The notes under the pieces: model-generated
Seen by the model: the letters and a program-made list of their open reading frames with translations, nothing else
Told to the model about the DNA's origin: nothing
Databases searched by the model: none
Shown: positions 1 to 9,565 of the stretch, in pieces
How the letters are laid out: each line of letters begins with the position of its first letter
Position numbering within the stretch: the stretch's first letter is position 1
DNA from: Bacteroidia bacterium
GTDB taxonomy: Bacteria > Bacteroidota > Bacteroidia > UBA4408
Direction of reading: 5' to 3'
NCBI GenBank assembly: GCA_020845635.1
Contig: JADLFI010000004.1
Span: 62,001-126,000, forward strand
DNA: 64,000 bases
Position numbers and translations under genes: made by a program

Positions 1-2
1 CA

Positions 3-3000
3 AATCTTGCTGTAGGTTTATACAATATTGTTGTTTCAAACAGTAATGGTTGTACATCATCAGCCACTAACAACCCATACGAAATAGTGGCATTTAACTG
101 TCCGCCAATAGCAGTAAACGATACGTATTCGGTAAATCAGAATACTGTGTTGAACGGCACTTCTGTTTTAGATAACGATGATGCCACTGATGGCCCTGCC
201 TTGAATATTCAAACTACAACCATCTCCGGACCTAACCACGGAGTATTGATAATTAACAGTGATGGTACATTTGTCTATACACCTGATAATAACTTTTTCG
301 GAATCGATCAGTTTCAATATTTAATTTGTGATGGTGCTATTCCTGCTTTGTGTGATACCGCTTTGGTGGTAATTAATGTTATTCAAGTAAATCAGACCCC
401 TACAGTTTTGAACGAATATATAAGCACTTTTGTGAATGTAACAGCCAATGGTAATGTATTAAATAATGATTCAGACCCGGATGGAACTTTAAGTGTTAAC
501 ACCACACCTGTTCTAAATGCTGCTAATGGTACATTCTCCATTGATGCTTTGGGTAACTTTAGTTATATTCCTAACGTTAATTATATAGGTAATGATACGG
601 TTATAGTTTTAGTATGCGATAACGGAGGAATATGTATTGATGACACGCTTTTTATTACTGTACTTCCAAACAACCCGCCAATAGTAGTCAACGAAATAAT
701 AGTCATTAACGAAGATCAAAATACTTCAGGAAATATTTTAGATAATGATTCGGATGCTGATGGCACTTTAAGTGTTAATACCACACCATTACTTAATGCT
801 TTGCATGGTGTTTTTATAACCGATGCCAATGGAAATTTTACCTATACTCCTAATCAGGATTACTTTGGTAATGATACTGTAGTAGTTGCAGTTTGCGACA
901 ATTTTGGGGCTTGTGTAAACGATACTTTATTCATAACTATATTACCTGTTAACGATTTACCTATTGTTCAAAATGAGAACATAAGTGTGATAGCTAATAC
1001 ATCATATACAGGAAATATTCTTGCAAACGATTATGATGTAGATGGCACATTAAGTATAAATCCTACACCTCTTTTTTATCCTTTAAATGGTACTGTTACA
1101 GCACAAGCCAACGGTGATTTTACCTACACCCCTTTAGCCGGTTTTATAGGAGTGGACATAATGTGGTTTGAAGTTTGTGATAATGATGGAGGCTGCGTAA
1201 ACGACACGGTGTTTATAAATGTTACGCCTCCTGCCAACCAACCTCCTTTAATACTAAACGATTATTACACTCTGAATGAAAATACCAGTATAAGTTCAAA
1301 TTTTCTAACTAACGATTCAGATCCTGACGGAACATTGATAGTAAATTTAATTCCCTTCATAAATGTTTCTAACGGTACATTATTATATAACAGCAACGGG
1401 GCTTTTTCATACATCCCAAATAATGGATTTTTTGGGCTGGACACAGCTGTAATAATTATTTGTGATGATGGGGGTATATGTTTAAATGATACCTTGTTCT
1501 TCAATGTGTTGCAGGTAGCCCTTCCAAACGTAAATAACGATTATTATACTTTAAACGAAGACAACAATATTACTGCAAACCTGCTTGATAATGATAATTC
1601 AAATTTAGGAAGTTTAACAGCTTCCCTGATAGTACTACCTCAATTTGGACAAATTACTGGATTCAATAATGGGGAATTTACTTATACTCCAAACCCTAAC
1701 TATAATGGTACAGATTATGCAGTTGCCTTAGTTTGTGATATCAATAATAACTGTATAAATGATACGCTGTTCTTTAACATTCTTCCTGTAGCCGACCCTA
1801 TAATAGTTAATAATGAGAGCTACACTGTAGTGTTTAATACCCCAATTAGCGATAATATATTAAATAATGACATTGATGTTGATGGAACACTGAGTGTTAG
1901 TATTCCCCAATTATTTGGCCCCGGACAAGGTACGGTAGTATTAAACCCGAATGGGAATTTTACCTATACTCCAAACAATGGATATTTTGGTGCTGATACC
2001 ATGATAGTACAGGTTTGTAGCAGCACAGGGCCATGTGCTAATGATACTGTTTTCTTTAATGTATTAATAGCTAATAACCCACCAGTTGTACAAAACGATA
2101 CTTTTTATATTTTCCAAGATCAGGCATTTGTGGGGAATATTCTGCTAAACGATTATGATGCTGAAGGTCCAGTATTTGCTAATACTACACCAATTGTTTC
2201 AACAGCAAACGGGACTATTTCTATTACTGTAAACGGGGCATTTACTTATGTCCCTTATTCCGGATTCTTAGGCTTAGATTATGCTGTTTTCAGTGTTTGC
2301 GATATGGACGGTGTATGTGTTAATGACACATTATTCCTTATTGTAGAGCCTATGGTAAATATCCCTCCGGTAGTAGTCAACGACTTTTATACCGTATTTC
2401 AAAATAGTAGTATAAATGATAACTTTTTACTAAATGATTATGACCCGGATGGAACAATTACCCTATTCAGTACTTTTCCGGTGGGACATCCTAATCACGG
2501 CACTTTTGTATTTACTTATAATGGCGATTTTACTTATACACCTTATTATAATTATTTAGGGAACGATACTGCTATTGTGGTGGTGTGCGATAATTTAGGA
2601 GAGTGTGCAAATGATACATTAGTCTTTAGTGTTGTTCTTCCACCCAACAATTCACCTGTTGTTGTAAATGACACTATTACTTCTCTTGAAGACAGTGTAG
2701 CCCAAGGTAATATCTTATTGAATGATTTTGATGCTGACGGAACGTTAATGGTTTCGCCTAATTTAATTCTACCTCCGTCACATGGTATGGTAACTTTTGA
2801 TTCGTTGGGTAATTACACCTATACCCCTGATGCAGATTATTATGGAAATGATACAATAATATTTTTGGTTTGCGATAGTTCCAACTACTGTGTCAATGAT
2901 ACCTTGTTTATTACTATTAATCCTGTAAACGACCCAATAGTGATAAGCAACGAACATTATACCATTAATGAAAGCACACCTTTAAACGGAAATATTATTT

Positions 3001-5090
3001 CTAATGATAGTGATGCTGATGGAACTACTATCAATGTTGATACAACACCTATACAAATACCTAATAACGGAAGTATTATTATTCATCCTAACGGAACTTT
3101 TGACTATTTTCCAAATTATGGTTTTGTTGGTGTTGACACAGTAGTAGTTTGGGTTTGTGATAGTGGATGGCCACTTCCTTCAAGCTGTGGAAACGATACA
3201 ATTTTTATTACAGTTATTAAAGTTAATCAGCCTCCGGTAATTTATAACGAAATTTTAACTACTAATGAAGATTTAAGTATTAGCGGTACTGTTTTAACCA
3301 ATGATTATGACCCTGACGGAACAACACTTGATGTAAACACTATTCCTGTTTTTGGGCCTCAAAATGGAAATATTGTAATTTATGCCAACGGTAATTTTAC
3401 CTACACTCCCAATGCCGATTATTATGGAACAGATACCATAGTTGTTCAGATTTGTGATAATGGTATTCCGCTTCCTGCAGCCTGTGTTAATGATACAATT
3501 ATTATTCATGTAGATCCTATTAATGACGCACCGGTCATTGTTAATGATATTAACTCTATTTACAGCAATCAAACAGCTACAGGAAATATATTATTGAATG
3601 ATATTGATATTGAAAACACTACACTTACTGCTGATGTAAACAACATTACAGGCCCTGCACATGGTACTTTTGCGATTACGCCTACCGGTTACTACACCTA
3701 TATTCCTAATACAGGATATTATGGTCAAGACACAATACTTATCCCGGTTTGTGATAGTGGTTATCCATTACCTGCTGTTTGTGTTACAGATACACTTATA
3801 ATAACTATTGCACCGGTAGCATCTGTGGCAAATGCCGGAGCGGATCTTACAATTTGTGAAAACAGTGCGGTTAGCTTAAGTGGAAACAGTACTCCTGTTG
3901 GAGATGGTTTATGGACAATAGTTTCAGGCACAGCAATATTTGCCGACAGCAGCTTGTTTAATACCGGTGCTTGGGGTTTCTCCCTCGGGTTAAATCAATT
4001 GGTTTGGAGTATTACTTGGGCAGGAAATACTACTTCAGATACGGTAAATATTACCGTGTTAGCGCCACCTGATTTACCTAATGCAGGTATTGATAAAACT
4101 ATATGTTCCTACACTGATACTCTCCAAGCCTTAGATCCTATAAACGCAAGTGGTCAATGGTCATTGATAAGCGGATCGGGTGTTATCGCATTGCCTAATG
4201 CCGCACAAACTACCGTAAGTAGTTTAGGTAATGGAAATAATATTTTTGTTTGGACAGTAAGTAATGGTGTGTGTCCATCTGTAAGCGACACCGTTGTTAT
4301 ATCAGTTACACCTATGCCAAGCGTTGCTTTTGCCGGCAATGATATGGAAATTTGCAACAGCACTCTGATGTTAAATGCCAGTTCACCAATAATAGGAAGT
4401 GGCCATTGGGAAAATATTACCCAAAATCGCACAGTTATTGCCGATAGTTTAGATGCACAGAGTAACGCCTATAATTTGTTGATTGGTTTAAATAGGTTTG
4501 TTTGGGTTGTTGAAAATGGAGTATGTCCTTCAAGTACCGATACACTTAATATTTTTACTTACCAAATGCCACAAAAACCTTTTGCCGGAACAGATACTAC
4601 TATATGTCAAGCACAATATACTTTAAATGCACAGGCTGCCAACTTTGGTTATGGTGAGTGGAGTATAGTTAGCAGTTCGGGCATAGTTGAAAATTACTAT
4701 CAAGATAGTACTTTGGTAACCGCATTGAATGAAGGCGAAAATATTTTTGTTTGGACTGTATCAAACGGAGTTTGCGAACAACAAAGAGATACCATAATTA
4801 TACAATACGAAATTTGTCCTGATACGGTATTGTTTGTCCCTGAAGGTTTCTCGCCCAATGGTGATGGAGTAAATGATGTATTTGTAATTTCCGGAGCCAA
4901 CGGCAAAAAAGTTGGCGTTCAAATATTTAATCGCTGGGGTTCAAAAGTGTACGAAAGCAATAATTACCAGAACGACTGGGGCGGAACCAATGATGATAAA
5001 AAAGAATTATTAGATGCTACCTATTATTACATTATTACAGTTGAAGGTGAGGCTAAGGCACGCACCGGATATCTTACTTTATGGCGTTAA
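3..5090 (+). CDS. Giant cell-surface adhesin with cadherin-like repeats and T9SS type B sorting domain (5' end outside window)
   Basis: The reading frame is open to the left edge, so the start lies outside; 1695 residues are visible. A GTG at 87 is an internal codon, because the residues before it (GLYNIVVSNSNGCT) look like the end of a further Ig/PKD-like module. Residues are numbered from that GTG. Thirteen tandem cadherin-like/Big_9-type repeats of about 95 residues fill 1-1245; each contains a YTPN..Y.G.D strand and ends in a CD....C.NDT motif. Four PKD-like repeats (AG.D.TIC ... FVWTVSNGVC) follow to about 1580. The last 85 residues form a gliding-motility-associated C-terminal domain (FSPNGDGVND, IFNRWGSKVYES, W.GT), the type B T9SS signal. 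The protein is expected to be exported by the T9SS and displayed on the surface as an adhesin. The ligand is unknown. The next gene encodes its likely PorP/SprF partner. Confidence 0.9.
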   Translation, partial: NLAVGLYNIVVSNSNGCTSSATNNPYEIVAFNCPPIAVNDTYSVNQNTVLNGTSVLDNDDATDGPALNIQTTTISGPNHGVLIINSDGTFVYTPDNNFFGIDQFQYLICDGAIPALCDTALVVINVIQVNQTPTVLNEYISTFVNVTANGNVLNNDSDPDGTLSVNTTPVLNAANGTFSIDALGNFSYIPNVNYIGNDTVIVLVCDNGGICIDDTLFITVLPNNPPIVVNEIIVINEDQNTSGNILDNDSDADGTLSVNTTPLLNALHGVFITDANGNFTYTPNQDYFGNDTVVVAVCDNFGACVNDTLFITILPVNDLPIVQNENISVIANTSYTGNILANDYDVDGTLSINPTPLFYPLNGTVTAQANGDFTYTPLAGFIGVDIMWFEVCDNDGGCVNDTVFINVTPPANQPPLILNDYYTLNENTSISSNFLTNDSDPDGTLIVNLIPFINVSNGTLLYNSNGAFSYIPNNGFFGLDTAVIIICDDGGICLNDTLFFNVLQVALPNVNNDYYTLNEDNNITANLLDNDNSNLGSLTASLIVLPQFGQITGFNNGEFTYTPNPNYNGTDYAVALVCDINNNCINDTLFFNILPVADPIIVNNESYTVVFNTPISDNILNNDIDVDGTLSVSIPQLFGPGQGTVVLNPNGNFTYTPNNGYFGADTMIVQVCSSTGPCANDTVFFNVLIANNPPVVQNDTFYIFQDQAFVGNILLNDYDAEGPVFANTTPIVSTANGTISITVNGAFTYVPYSGFLGLDYAVFSVCDMDGVCVNDTLFLIVEPMVNIPPVVVNDFYTVFQNSSINDNFLLNDYDPDGTITLFSTFPVGHPNHGTFVFTYNGDFTYTPYYNYLGNDTAIVVVCDNLGECANDTLVFSVVLPPNNSPVVVNDTITSLEDSVAQGNILLNDFDADGTLMVSPNLILPPSHGMVTFDSLGNYTYTPDADYYGNDTIIFLVCDSSNYCVNDTLFITINPVNDPIVISNEHYTINESTPLNGNIISNDSDADGTTINVDTTPIQIPNNGSIIIHPNGTFDYFPNYGFVGVDTVVVWVCDSGWPLPSSCGNDTIFITVIKVNQPPVIYNEILTTNEDLSISGTVLTNDYDPDGTTLDVNTIPVFGPQNGNIVIYANGNFTYTPNADYYGTDTIVVQICDNGIPLPAACVNDTIIIHVDPINDAPVIVNDINSIYSNQTATGNILLNDIDIENTTLTADVNNITGPAHGTFAITPTGYYTYIPNTGYYGQDTILIPVCDSGYPLPAVCVTDTLIITIAPVASVANAGADLTICENSAVSLSGNSTPVGDGLWTIVSGTAIFADSSLFNTGAWGFSLGLNQLVWSITWAGNTTSDTVNITVLAPPDLPNAGIDKTICSYTDTLQALDPINASGQWSLISGSGVIALPNAAQTTVSSLGNGNNIFVWTVSNGVCPSVSDTVVISVTPMPSVAFAGNDMEICNSTLMLNASSPIIGSGHWENITQNRTVIADSLDAQSNAYNLLIGLNRFVWVVENGVCPSSTDTLNIFTYQMPQKPFAGTDTTICQAQYTLNAQAANFGYGEWSIVSSSGIVENYYQDSTLVTALNEGENIFVWTVSNGVCEQQRDTIIIQYEICPDTVLFVPEGFSPNGDGVNDVFVISGANGKKVGVQIFNRWGSKVYESNNYQNDWGGTNDDKKELLDATYYYIITVEGEAKARTGYLTLWR
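100..3810 (+). repeat. Thirteen tandem cadherin-like coding repeats
   Basis: About 285-300 bp per unit. Units begin near PP.V.ND/NE and end at NDTLFI.V.P. Every one of the 13 carries a Cys pair in the CDxxxxxC hairpin. The first repeat (7-residue spacing) and the last three (9-residue spacing, with a PLP..C segment) have longer loops than the middle nine. The copies are diverged at the DNA level, so this is a protein-domain array and not a recent duplication. Confidence 0.85.
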
Positions 5091-5117
5091 TTAGTAAATA
5101 TAATAAATTTATATACA

Positions 5118-6068
5118 ATGAAAAATTCATTTACCATAGAAAAGAAGTTTTTTGGTTTGTTTACCTCACTTCTGCTGTTGCTTTCTGTTGAGGTAACTGC
5201 ACAACAAGCACCTCGATATTCTATGTATATGTTCAATACCATGAATTATAACCCTGCTTATGCCGGATACTCAGACGAAGTTGTAAGTACTTTGTTGTAC
5301 CGCAAGCAATGGCTTAACTTTCCGGGGGCTCCTCAAACCGGAAGCTTTAATATTCATACCCCCATCCGTCAAGATAATATGGGAGTAGGTTTAAGTTTTA
5401 TAAATGATAAAGCCGGAGCGGTTATGCAAAATAGTTTAAACATGGCCTACAGCTACCATTTGAAATTTAAAACCAGCCGTTTGGCCTTTGGGTTACAGGC
5501 TGTAGTTCAGAATTACAGCGTGGCTTTAAGTAAAGTAAAAACCAATCCTTTGGGTGAAGCCGATAATGCTTTTAATACTGGAGATATAAATGCCTATTCT
5601 TTAAACTTTGGTACCGGAGCTTATTATTTCAGCAATAACTATTATGTTGGGCTAAGCGCTCCTTTCTTATTAAACAATAAAATTGGGACAAAAATACCCG
5701 GAAGTAACTCCGTGGCCAAACAAGGAACGCATGCTTATTTAACCGGAGGTTATGTTTTTTCAATTAATCCAATTGTAAAACTTAAACCTTCGGCATTGCT
5801 AAAATATGCCGCGCACAGCCCGCTACAAGCCGATATTAATTTAATGGGTTATTTCTATGATATTATAGGTTTTGGAACTACTTACCGTACCAGCGATTCA
5901 TTTAATGCTATGGCCGAAATTATTTTACCTAAAGGCTTCCGATTGGCTTATGCTTATGATTACACCATTAGCCCCGTAAAAAGTTTTCAGGCAGGAAGTC
6001 ATGAAATTATCTTACAGTATCGTTTCGGTTTCAGTAAAGACAAGTTAAGTTCTCCACGATTCTTTTAA
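5118..6068 (+). CDS. PorP/SprF family T9SS outer-membrane protein
   Basis: This 316-residue protein has a signal peptide (hydrophobic stretch about 12-28, ending VTAQQ). It then shows the family hallmark YSMYMFN....NPAYAGY and the R.QW..FPGAPQT segment, followed by alternating beta strands of an outer-membrane barrel, ending in an aromatic residue (PRFF). Proteins of this family (Porphyromonas PorP, Flavobacterium SprF) are needed for secretion or surface attachment of T9SS cargo with type B C-terminal domains. The gene lies 27 bp after an adhesin with exactly that domain and 21 bp before a PorE-like gene, so a dedicated partner role is likely. Such paralogues are often numerous in one genome, so it need not be the core PorP. 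Confidence 0.92.
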   Translation: MKNSFTIEKKFFGLFTSLLLLLSVEVTAQQAPRYSMYMFNTMNYNPAYAGYSDEVVSTLLYRKQWLNFPGAPQTGSFNIHTPIRQDNMGVGLSFINDKAGAVMQNSLNMAYSYHLKFKTSRLAFGLQAVVQNYSVALSKVKTNPLGEADNAFNTGDINAYSLNFGTGAYYFSNNYYVGLSAPFLLNNKIGTKIPGSNSVAKQGTHAYLTGGYVFSINPIVKLKPSALLKYAAHSPLQADINLMGYFYDIIGFGTTYRTSDSFNAMAEIILPKGFRLAYAYDYTISPVKSFQAGSHEIILQYRFGFSKDKLSSPRFF

Positions 6069-6089
6069 AAACTAATAGCTTTTAAAATC

Positions 6090-8315
6090 ATGAAATTGAT
6101 AAAAATAAAACTACTCCTCCTACTTATAATTTGTGGCCATTATATAGTTAGTGCAGACAACGGCATCTCACTTACCATGCACAGAGCCAATAAACTATAT
6201 AAAGAATATGCGTATAAAAATGCCGCAGCATTGTATGAGGTTGTGTTAAAGAAAAAACCTCGCAACTATCAAGCACAATTAAATATTGCCAACTGCTATC
6301 GCAAAATGAATGATATGGCTGCTGCCGAAAAATGGTATAGTAAAGTAGTTGAAAACGAAAATACCGAAGCCGAGAACTACTTATTCTATGCTCAAGCCCT
6401 TGAATTTAATGGCAAATTGAACGAGGCAAAAGTTTATTATAGAAAATTTACCGCATCTGCAAATATGGATAAAAGGGGAGAAAGGAAGTTGAAAAGCATT
6501 GAAAACAGAGCAGCATTTTATACTGATTCTTCCTACTATATTATTAATAATGTTTCTTTTAATACTAAAGGAAACGATTACGGAATTACTTTCAGCAACG
6601 ATGGCTTTTCTTTTGTGTCTGACGGTATTCAAAATGGTTATACTTCATCTGAATTCTTATGGAATAATCGTCCGTTTAGCGATATCTTTAAGATAAGATC
6701 TTTTGATGAGCGCGATAGCGTTTTTACCTCTTCGGTTTATTTGAGTAAATATGTTAACAGTAAGTACAACGAAGGCCCTATGAGTTATGATAAAGATGGT
6801 AAAATTCTGGCTTTCTCTCGTAATGCTTTTTATAAAGGCAAGGTTATAAGAGGTAATCAAAATATTAATCATCAACAAATATATATTGCCAGCGATAGAG
6901 CACATCAATGGAAAAATATTAAACCATTTCCACGGAATAACCCTTCCTACTCGGCATGTCACCCTACCTTTAGCAATGACGGTAAAACTATGTATTTTGT
7001 GAGTGATATGCCCGGAGGTTATGGCGGAACAGACATTTACATGAGTAAAAACGAAAACGGAAAATGGACAGAGCCAACTAATATGGGAATAATGATAAAT
7101 ACCGAAGGTGATGAACTTTTTCCTTGGGTGCTAAATGATAGTATTTTATATTTTGCGAGTAATGGACATGGCGGATTGGGTGGATTAGATATATATACCG
7201 CATCTATCTATAAGGGCGAAATTAAAGAAGCTGCAAATATGGGGTATCCAATAAATACTACTTATGATGATTTCGGGTTAATTTATAATAAGAGTAAAAA
7301 GATAGGATTCTTTTCATCAAACAGACCTGGCGGAAAAGGAAACGATGATATTTATCGCTTTGTAAATATCAAACCCGACTTAAAAATGAAAATTATAGTA
7401 AACGACATTGATACTAAAGAAAAGATTAAGAAAGCAAAGGTTAATTTGTATGATGCCAATAATAAATTAATAGGAGAGTATTTGACAAACGATGATGGGG
7501 AGTTTGCTTATCCTGTTATTAAAGAAACCACTTACCACGTAATGATTAGTTATGATAAGTATTTTGACCAAGCCCTAACCTTTGATACAAAAAATATGGA
7601 AGGTTTTGAGAAACTCGTTGAAATACCCATATATAAAGATTTAGGCTTTAATCTTGTGGGTAAAATATTTGAAAGCAACGGACAAACAGGCATTGAGGAA
7701 GTTAATATTACCATCAAAGATGTAAAAACAGGGGCTACGGTGTTTGAAGGTAAGACCAATGCCCAAGGCGAATTTCAAAAGAACCTGAGTAATTACAGTA
7801 TCAATCAAACCATTAGCTACGAAGTAAGAATTGAGAAACAAGGCTATATTGCAAAAACCATTTACTACAGTCGCCAATTAACCAGAAGCGGTAATATTAG
7901 TCTTAATGAAGATATTGATTTAAAAATTTCAAAGCTAAAAGTGGGTACTGATATAGGACGTGTTTTTAATTTGAATCCTATTTATTTTGACTCCGGAAAA
8001 TGGGATATCAGAGATGATGCCAAAATAGAGTTAGACAAGATAGTGAAAGCACTAATAGATAATCCTTCTATTTCTATTGAGATAGGCAGTCATACAGATA
8101 GCAGAGGAGCTGCAAAATCTAACACAAGTTTAAGCGATAAAAGAGCAAAATCAACGGTTGAATATATAATTAGTAAAGGAATTGATAAAGCAAGAATTAC
8201 CGGTAAAGGATATGGTGAGTCGCAGCTAGTCAATAAATGTAAAGACGGTGTTAAATGTAGCGAAGAAGAGCATCAGCAAAATAGAAGAACCGAATTTAAA
8301 ATTACTAAAACTTAG
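6090..8315 (+). CDS. PorE-like OmpA family protein (TPR, PD40 propeller, carboxypeptidase-regulatory-like, OmpA)
   Basis: The 741-residue product has a signal peptide (about 1-23) and TPR-like helices at about 30-140. A WD40-like PD40 beta-propeller covers about 155-430, with repeated FSNDGKTMYFVSD..GG.GG.DIY blades. Carboxypeptidase-regulatory-like beta-sandwich segments follow at about 435-610. The C-terminal OmpA peptidoglycan-binding domain spans about 625-741, with HTDSRG, SDKRA and NRRTEF and the conserved Asp and Arg. This order matches P. gingivalis PorE, which links the T9SS to peptidoglycan. It sits in a probable operon with the adhesin and the PorP/SprF gene (gaps of 27 and 21 bp). 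Inference: it anchors the adhesin or its export complex to the cell wall. Many Bacteroidota carry several paralogues, so the paralogue identity is open. Confidence 0.88.
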   Translation: MKLIKIKLLLLLIICGHYIVSADNGISLTMHRANKLYKEYAYKNAAALYEVVLKKKPRNYQAQLNIANCYRKMNDMAAAEKWYSKVVENENTEAENYLFYAQALEFNGKLNEAKVYYRKFTASANMDKRGERKLKSIENRAAFYTDSSYYIINNVSFNTKGNDYGITFSNDGFSFVSDGIQNGYTSSEFLWNNRPFSDIFKIRSFDERDSVFTSSVYLSKYVNSKYNEGPMSYDKDGKILAFSRNAFYKGKVIRGNQNINHQQIYIASDRAHQWKNIKPFPRNNPSYSACHPTFSNDGKTMYFVSDMPGGYGGTDIYMSKNENGKWTEPTNMGIMINTEGDELFPWVLNDSILYFASNGHGGLGGLDIYTASIYKGEIKEAANMGYPINTTYDDFGLIYNKSKKIGFFSSNRPGGKGNDDIYRFVNIKPDLKMKIIVNDIDTKEKIKKAKVNLYDANNKLIGEYLTNDDGEFAYPVIKETTYHVMISYDKYFDQALTFDTKNMEGFEKLVEIPIYKDLGFNLVGKIFESNGQTGIEEVNITIKDVKTGATVFEGKTNAQGEFQKNLSNYSINQTISYEVRIEKQGYIAKTIYYSRQLTRSGNISLNEDIDLKISKLKVGTDIGRVFNLNPIYFDSGKWDIRDDAKIELDKIVKALIDNPSISIEIGSHTDSRGAAKSNTSLSDKRAKSTVEYIISKGIDKARITGKGYGESQLVNKCKDGVKCSEEEHQQNRRTEFKITKT

Positions 8316-8323
8316 TTTTCCTG

Positions 8324-9208
8324 TTGAGAAAGTATAAAAACTTTTTTCTGCTTCATTTAACTGTTTTTATTTTCGGTTTTACCGGAATACTTGGAAAACT
8401 TATAACTATACCTGCACAGGATTTGGTTTGGTATCGCTTACTGATTGCCGTGACGGTTTTGTTTCTTTTTATACGATTTTGGCTTAAACAGTCTTTGCAG
8501 TGTACATTTAAACAATTGTTTATGTATGGTGTTACCGGATTGATTATAGCCTTACATTGGGTATTTTTTTATTCGAGTATTAAAGTTGCTCCTGTAAGTG
8601 TAGCAGTAGTTTGTCTCTCCTCATCAACATTTTTTGCCGCATTTATTGAACCACTTTTTTATCGCAGAAAAATTGTTTGGTACGAAATAGTTTTGGGATT
8701 AATTGTTATACTTAGTTTATACATGATTTTCAGAATCAATGATGAATATAAATTAGGTATGATTTATGGCTTGATATCAGCTTTCTTGGCTTCTGTCTTT
8801 CCTGTTTTGAATGGTGTGATGATGAAGAATAACCACAATTCATATTCGCTTACTTTTTATGAACTTAGCGGGGGGTTTTTGCTGCTTACTTTATATTTTT
8901 TCTTCAAGGGTAGTTTTTCTGCTCAGTTTTTTTCAGTTTCAATGAACAATATTTTATGGTTGTTATTTTTAGGGATAGTATGTACTGCTTTTACTTTTGT
9001 TGTTAGTGTTGAAATTATGCGTGAAATAAAGCCTTATACGGTTGTGCTAAGTATTAATTTGGAGCCTATTTATACTATTATTTTAGCCGCTCTAATATTT
9101 AACGAGTACAATCATTTGAATACACAATTTTATATTGGTGCAATATTTATAATAAGCACCATTTTTATTAATGCTATATTGAAAAAAAGGTTCTCTCTGC
9201 AAAATTGA
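8324..9208 (+). CDS. EamA/DMT family permease
   Basis: The 294-residue, very hydrophobic protein has about ten predicted membrane helices arranged as two EamA repeats. Recognisable DMT features include F.F.GILGKL near the N terminus, the ALHWVFFYSSIK.APVS segment, and the second-half ...LEPIYTIILA.L.F.E motif near the C terminus. The start is a TTG at 8324, eight bases after the stop of the preceding gene, because no better ATG precedes the first helix. Members export amino acids, metabolites or drugs across the inner membrane; the substrate cannot be read from sequence. It may be read through from the upstream operon. Confidence 0.85.
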   Translation: MRKYKNFFLLHLTVFIFGFTGILGKLITIPAQDLVWYRLLIAVTVLFLFIRFWLKQSLQCTFKQLFMYGVTGLIIALHWVFFYSSIKVAPVSVAVVCLSSSTFFAAFIEPLFYRRKIVWYEIVLGLIVILSLYMIFRINDEYKLGMIYGLISAFLASVFPVLNGVMMKNNHNSYSLTFYELSGGFLLLTLYFFFKGSFSAQFFSVSMNNILWLLFLGIVCTAFTFVVSVEIMREIKPYTVVLSINLEPIYTIILAALIFNEYNHLNTQFYIGAIFIISTIFINAILKKRFSLQN

Positions 9209-9565
9209 TATTTAATTGCAGGAGTGTTGGGGCAGAATGAATAATTTAAGTTAATTAGAAGTTTATCATATATAGCCCTAAAGTATTATAATATCCTTTG
9301 TAAAAAAGTTTGATAATGCTTAGCCATAGCCAGATAAAATATGCTTGTATGTTAGTTTTTTGGCTATATTGATTGCTTTAAAGTGGACAAGTCAGGAAAA
9401 AGAATAATTAGCCTTAGTTAAAGAGGTAAATGGCCTTCATTTTGTCAGGCTGTTAATTTGGAATATGAATCAAATTTTTTATTAACTAATTGAATGTTAA
9501 TTATGATAATCATTTGAAACTAAATTATTATCTTTACCCTTTTACAATATGTACAATTAATATTT
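9209..9565. other. Intergenic region of 357 bp, no gene seen
   Basis: AT-rich, with only very short reading frames. It holds one exact 7-bp inverted repeat, ATAGCCA at 9326-9332 and TGGCTAT at 9361-9367. A near-match to the -7 box (TATCTTTA) at 9529-9536 could serve the following gene. No RNA gene was recognised. Confidence 0.6.

Noticed and set aside
9209-9565. Remnant of an insertion sequence or RNA gene
   Set aside because: One 7-bp inverted repeat with a 28-base loop is not enough; no transposase fragment and no target duplication was seen.
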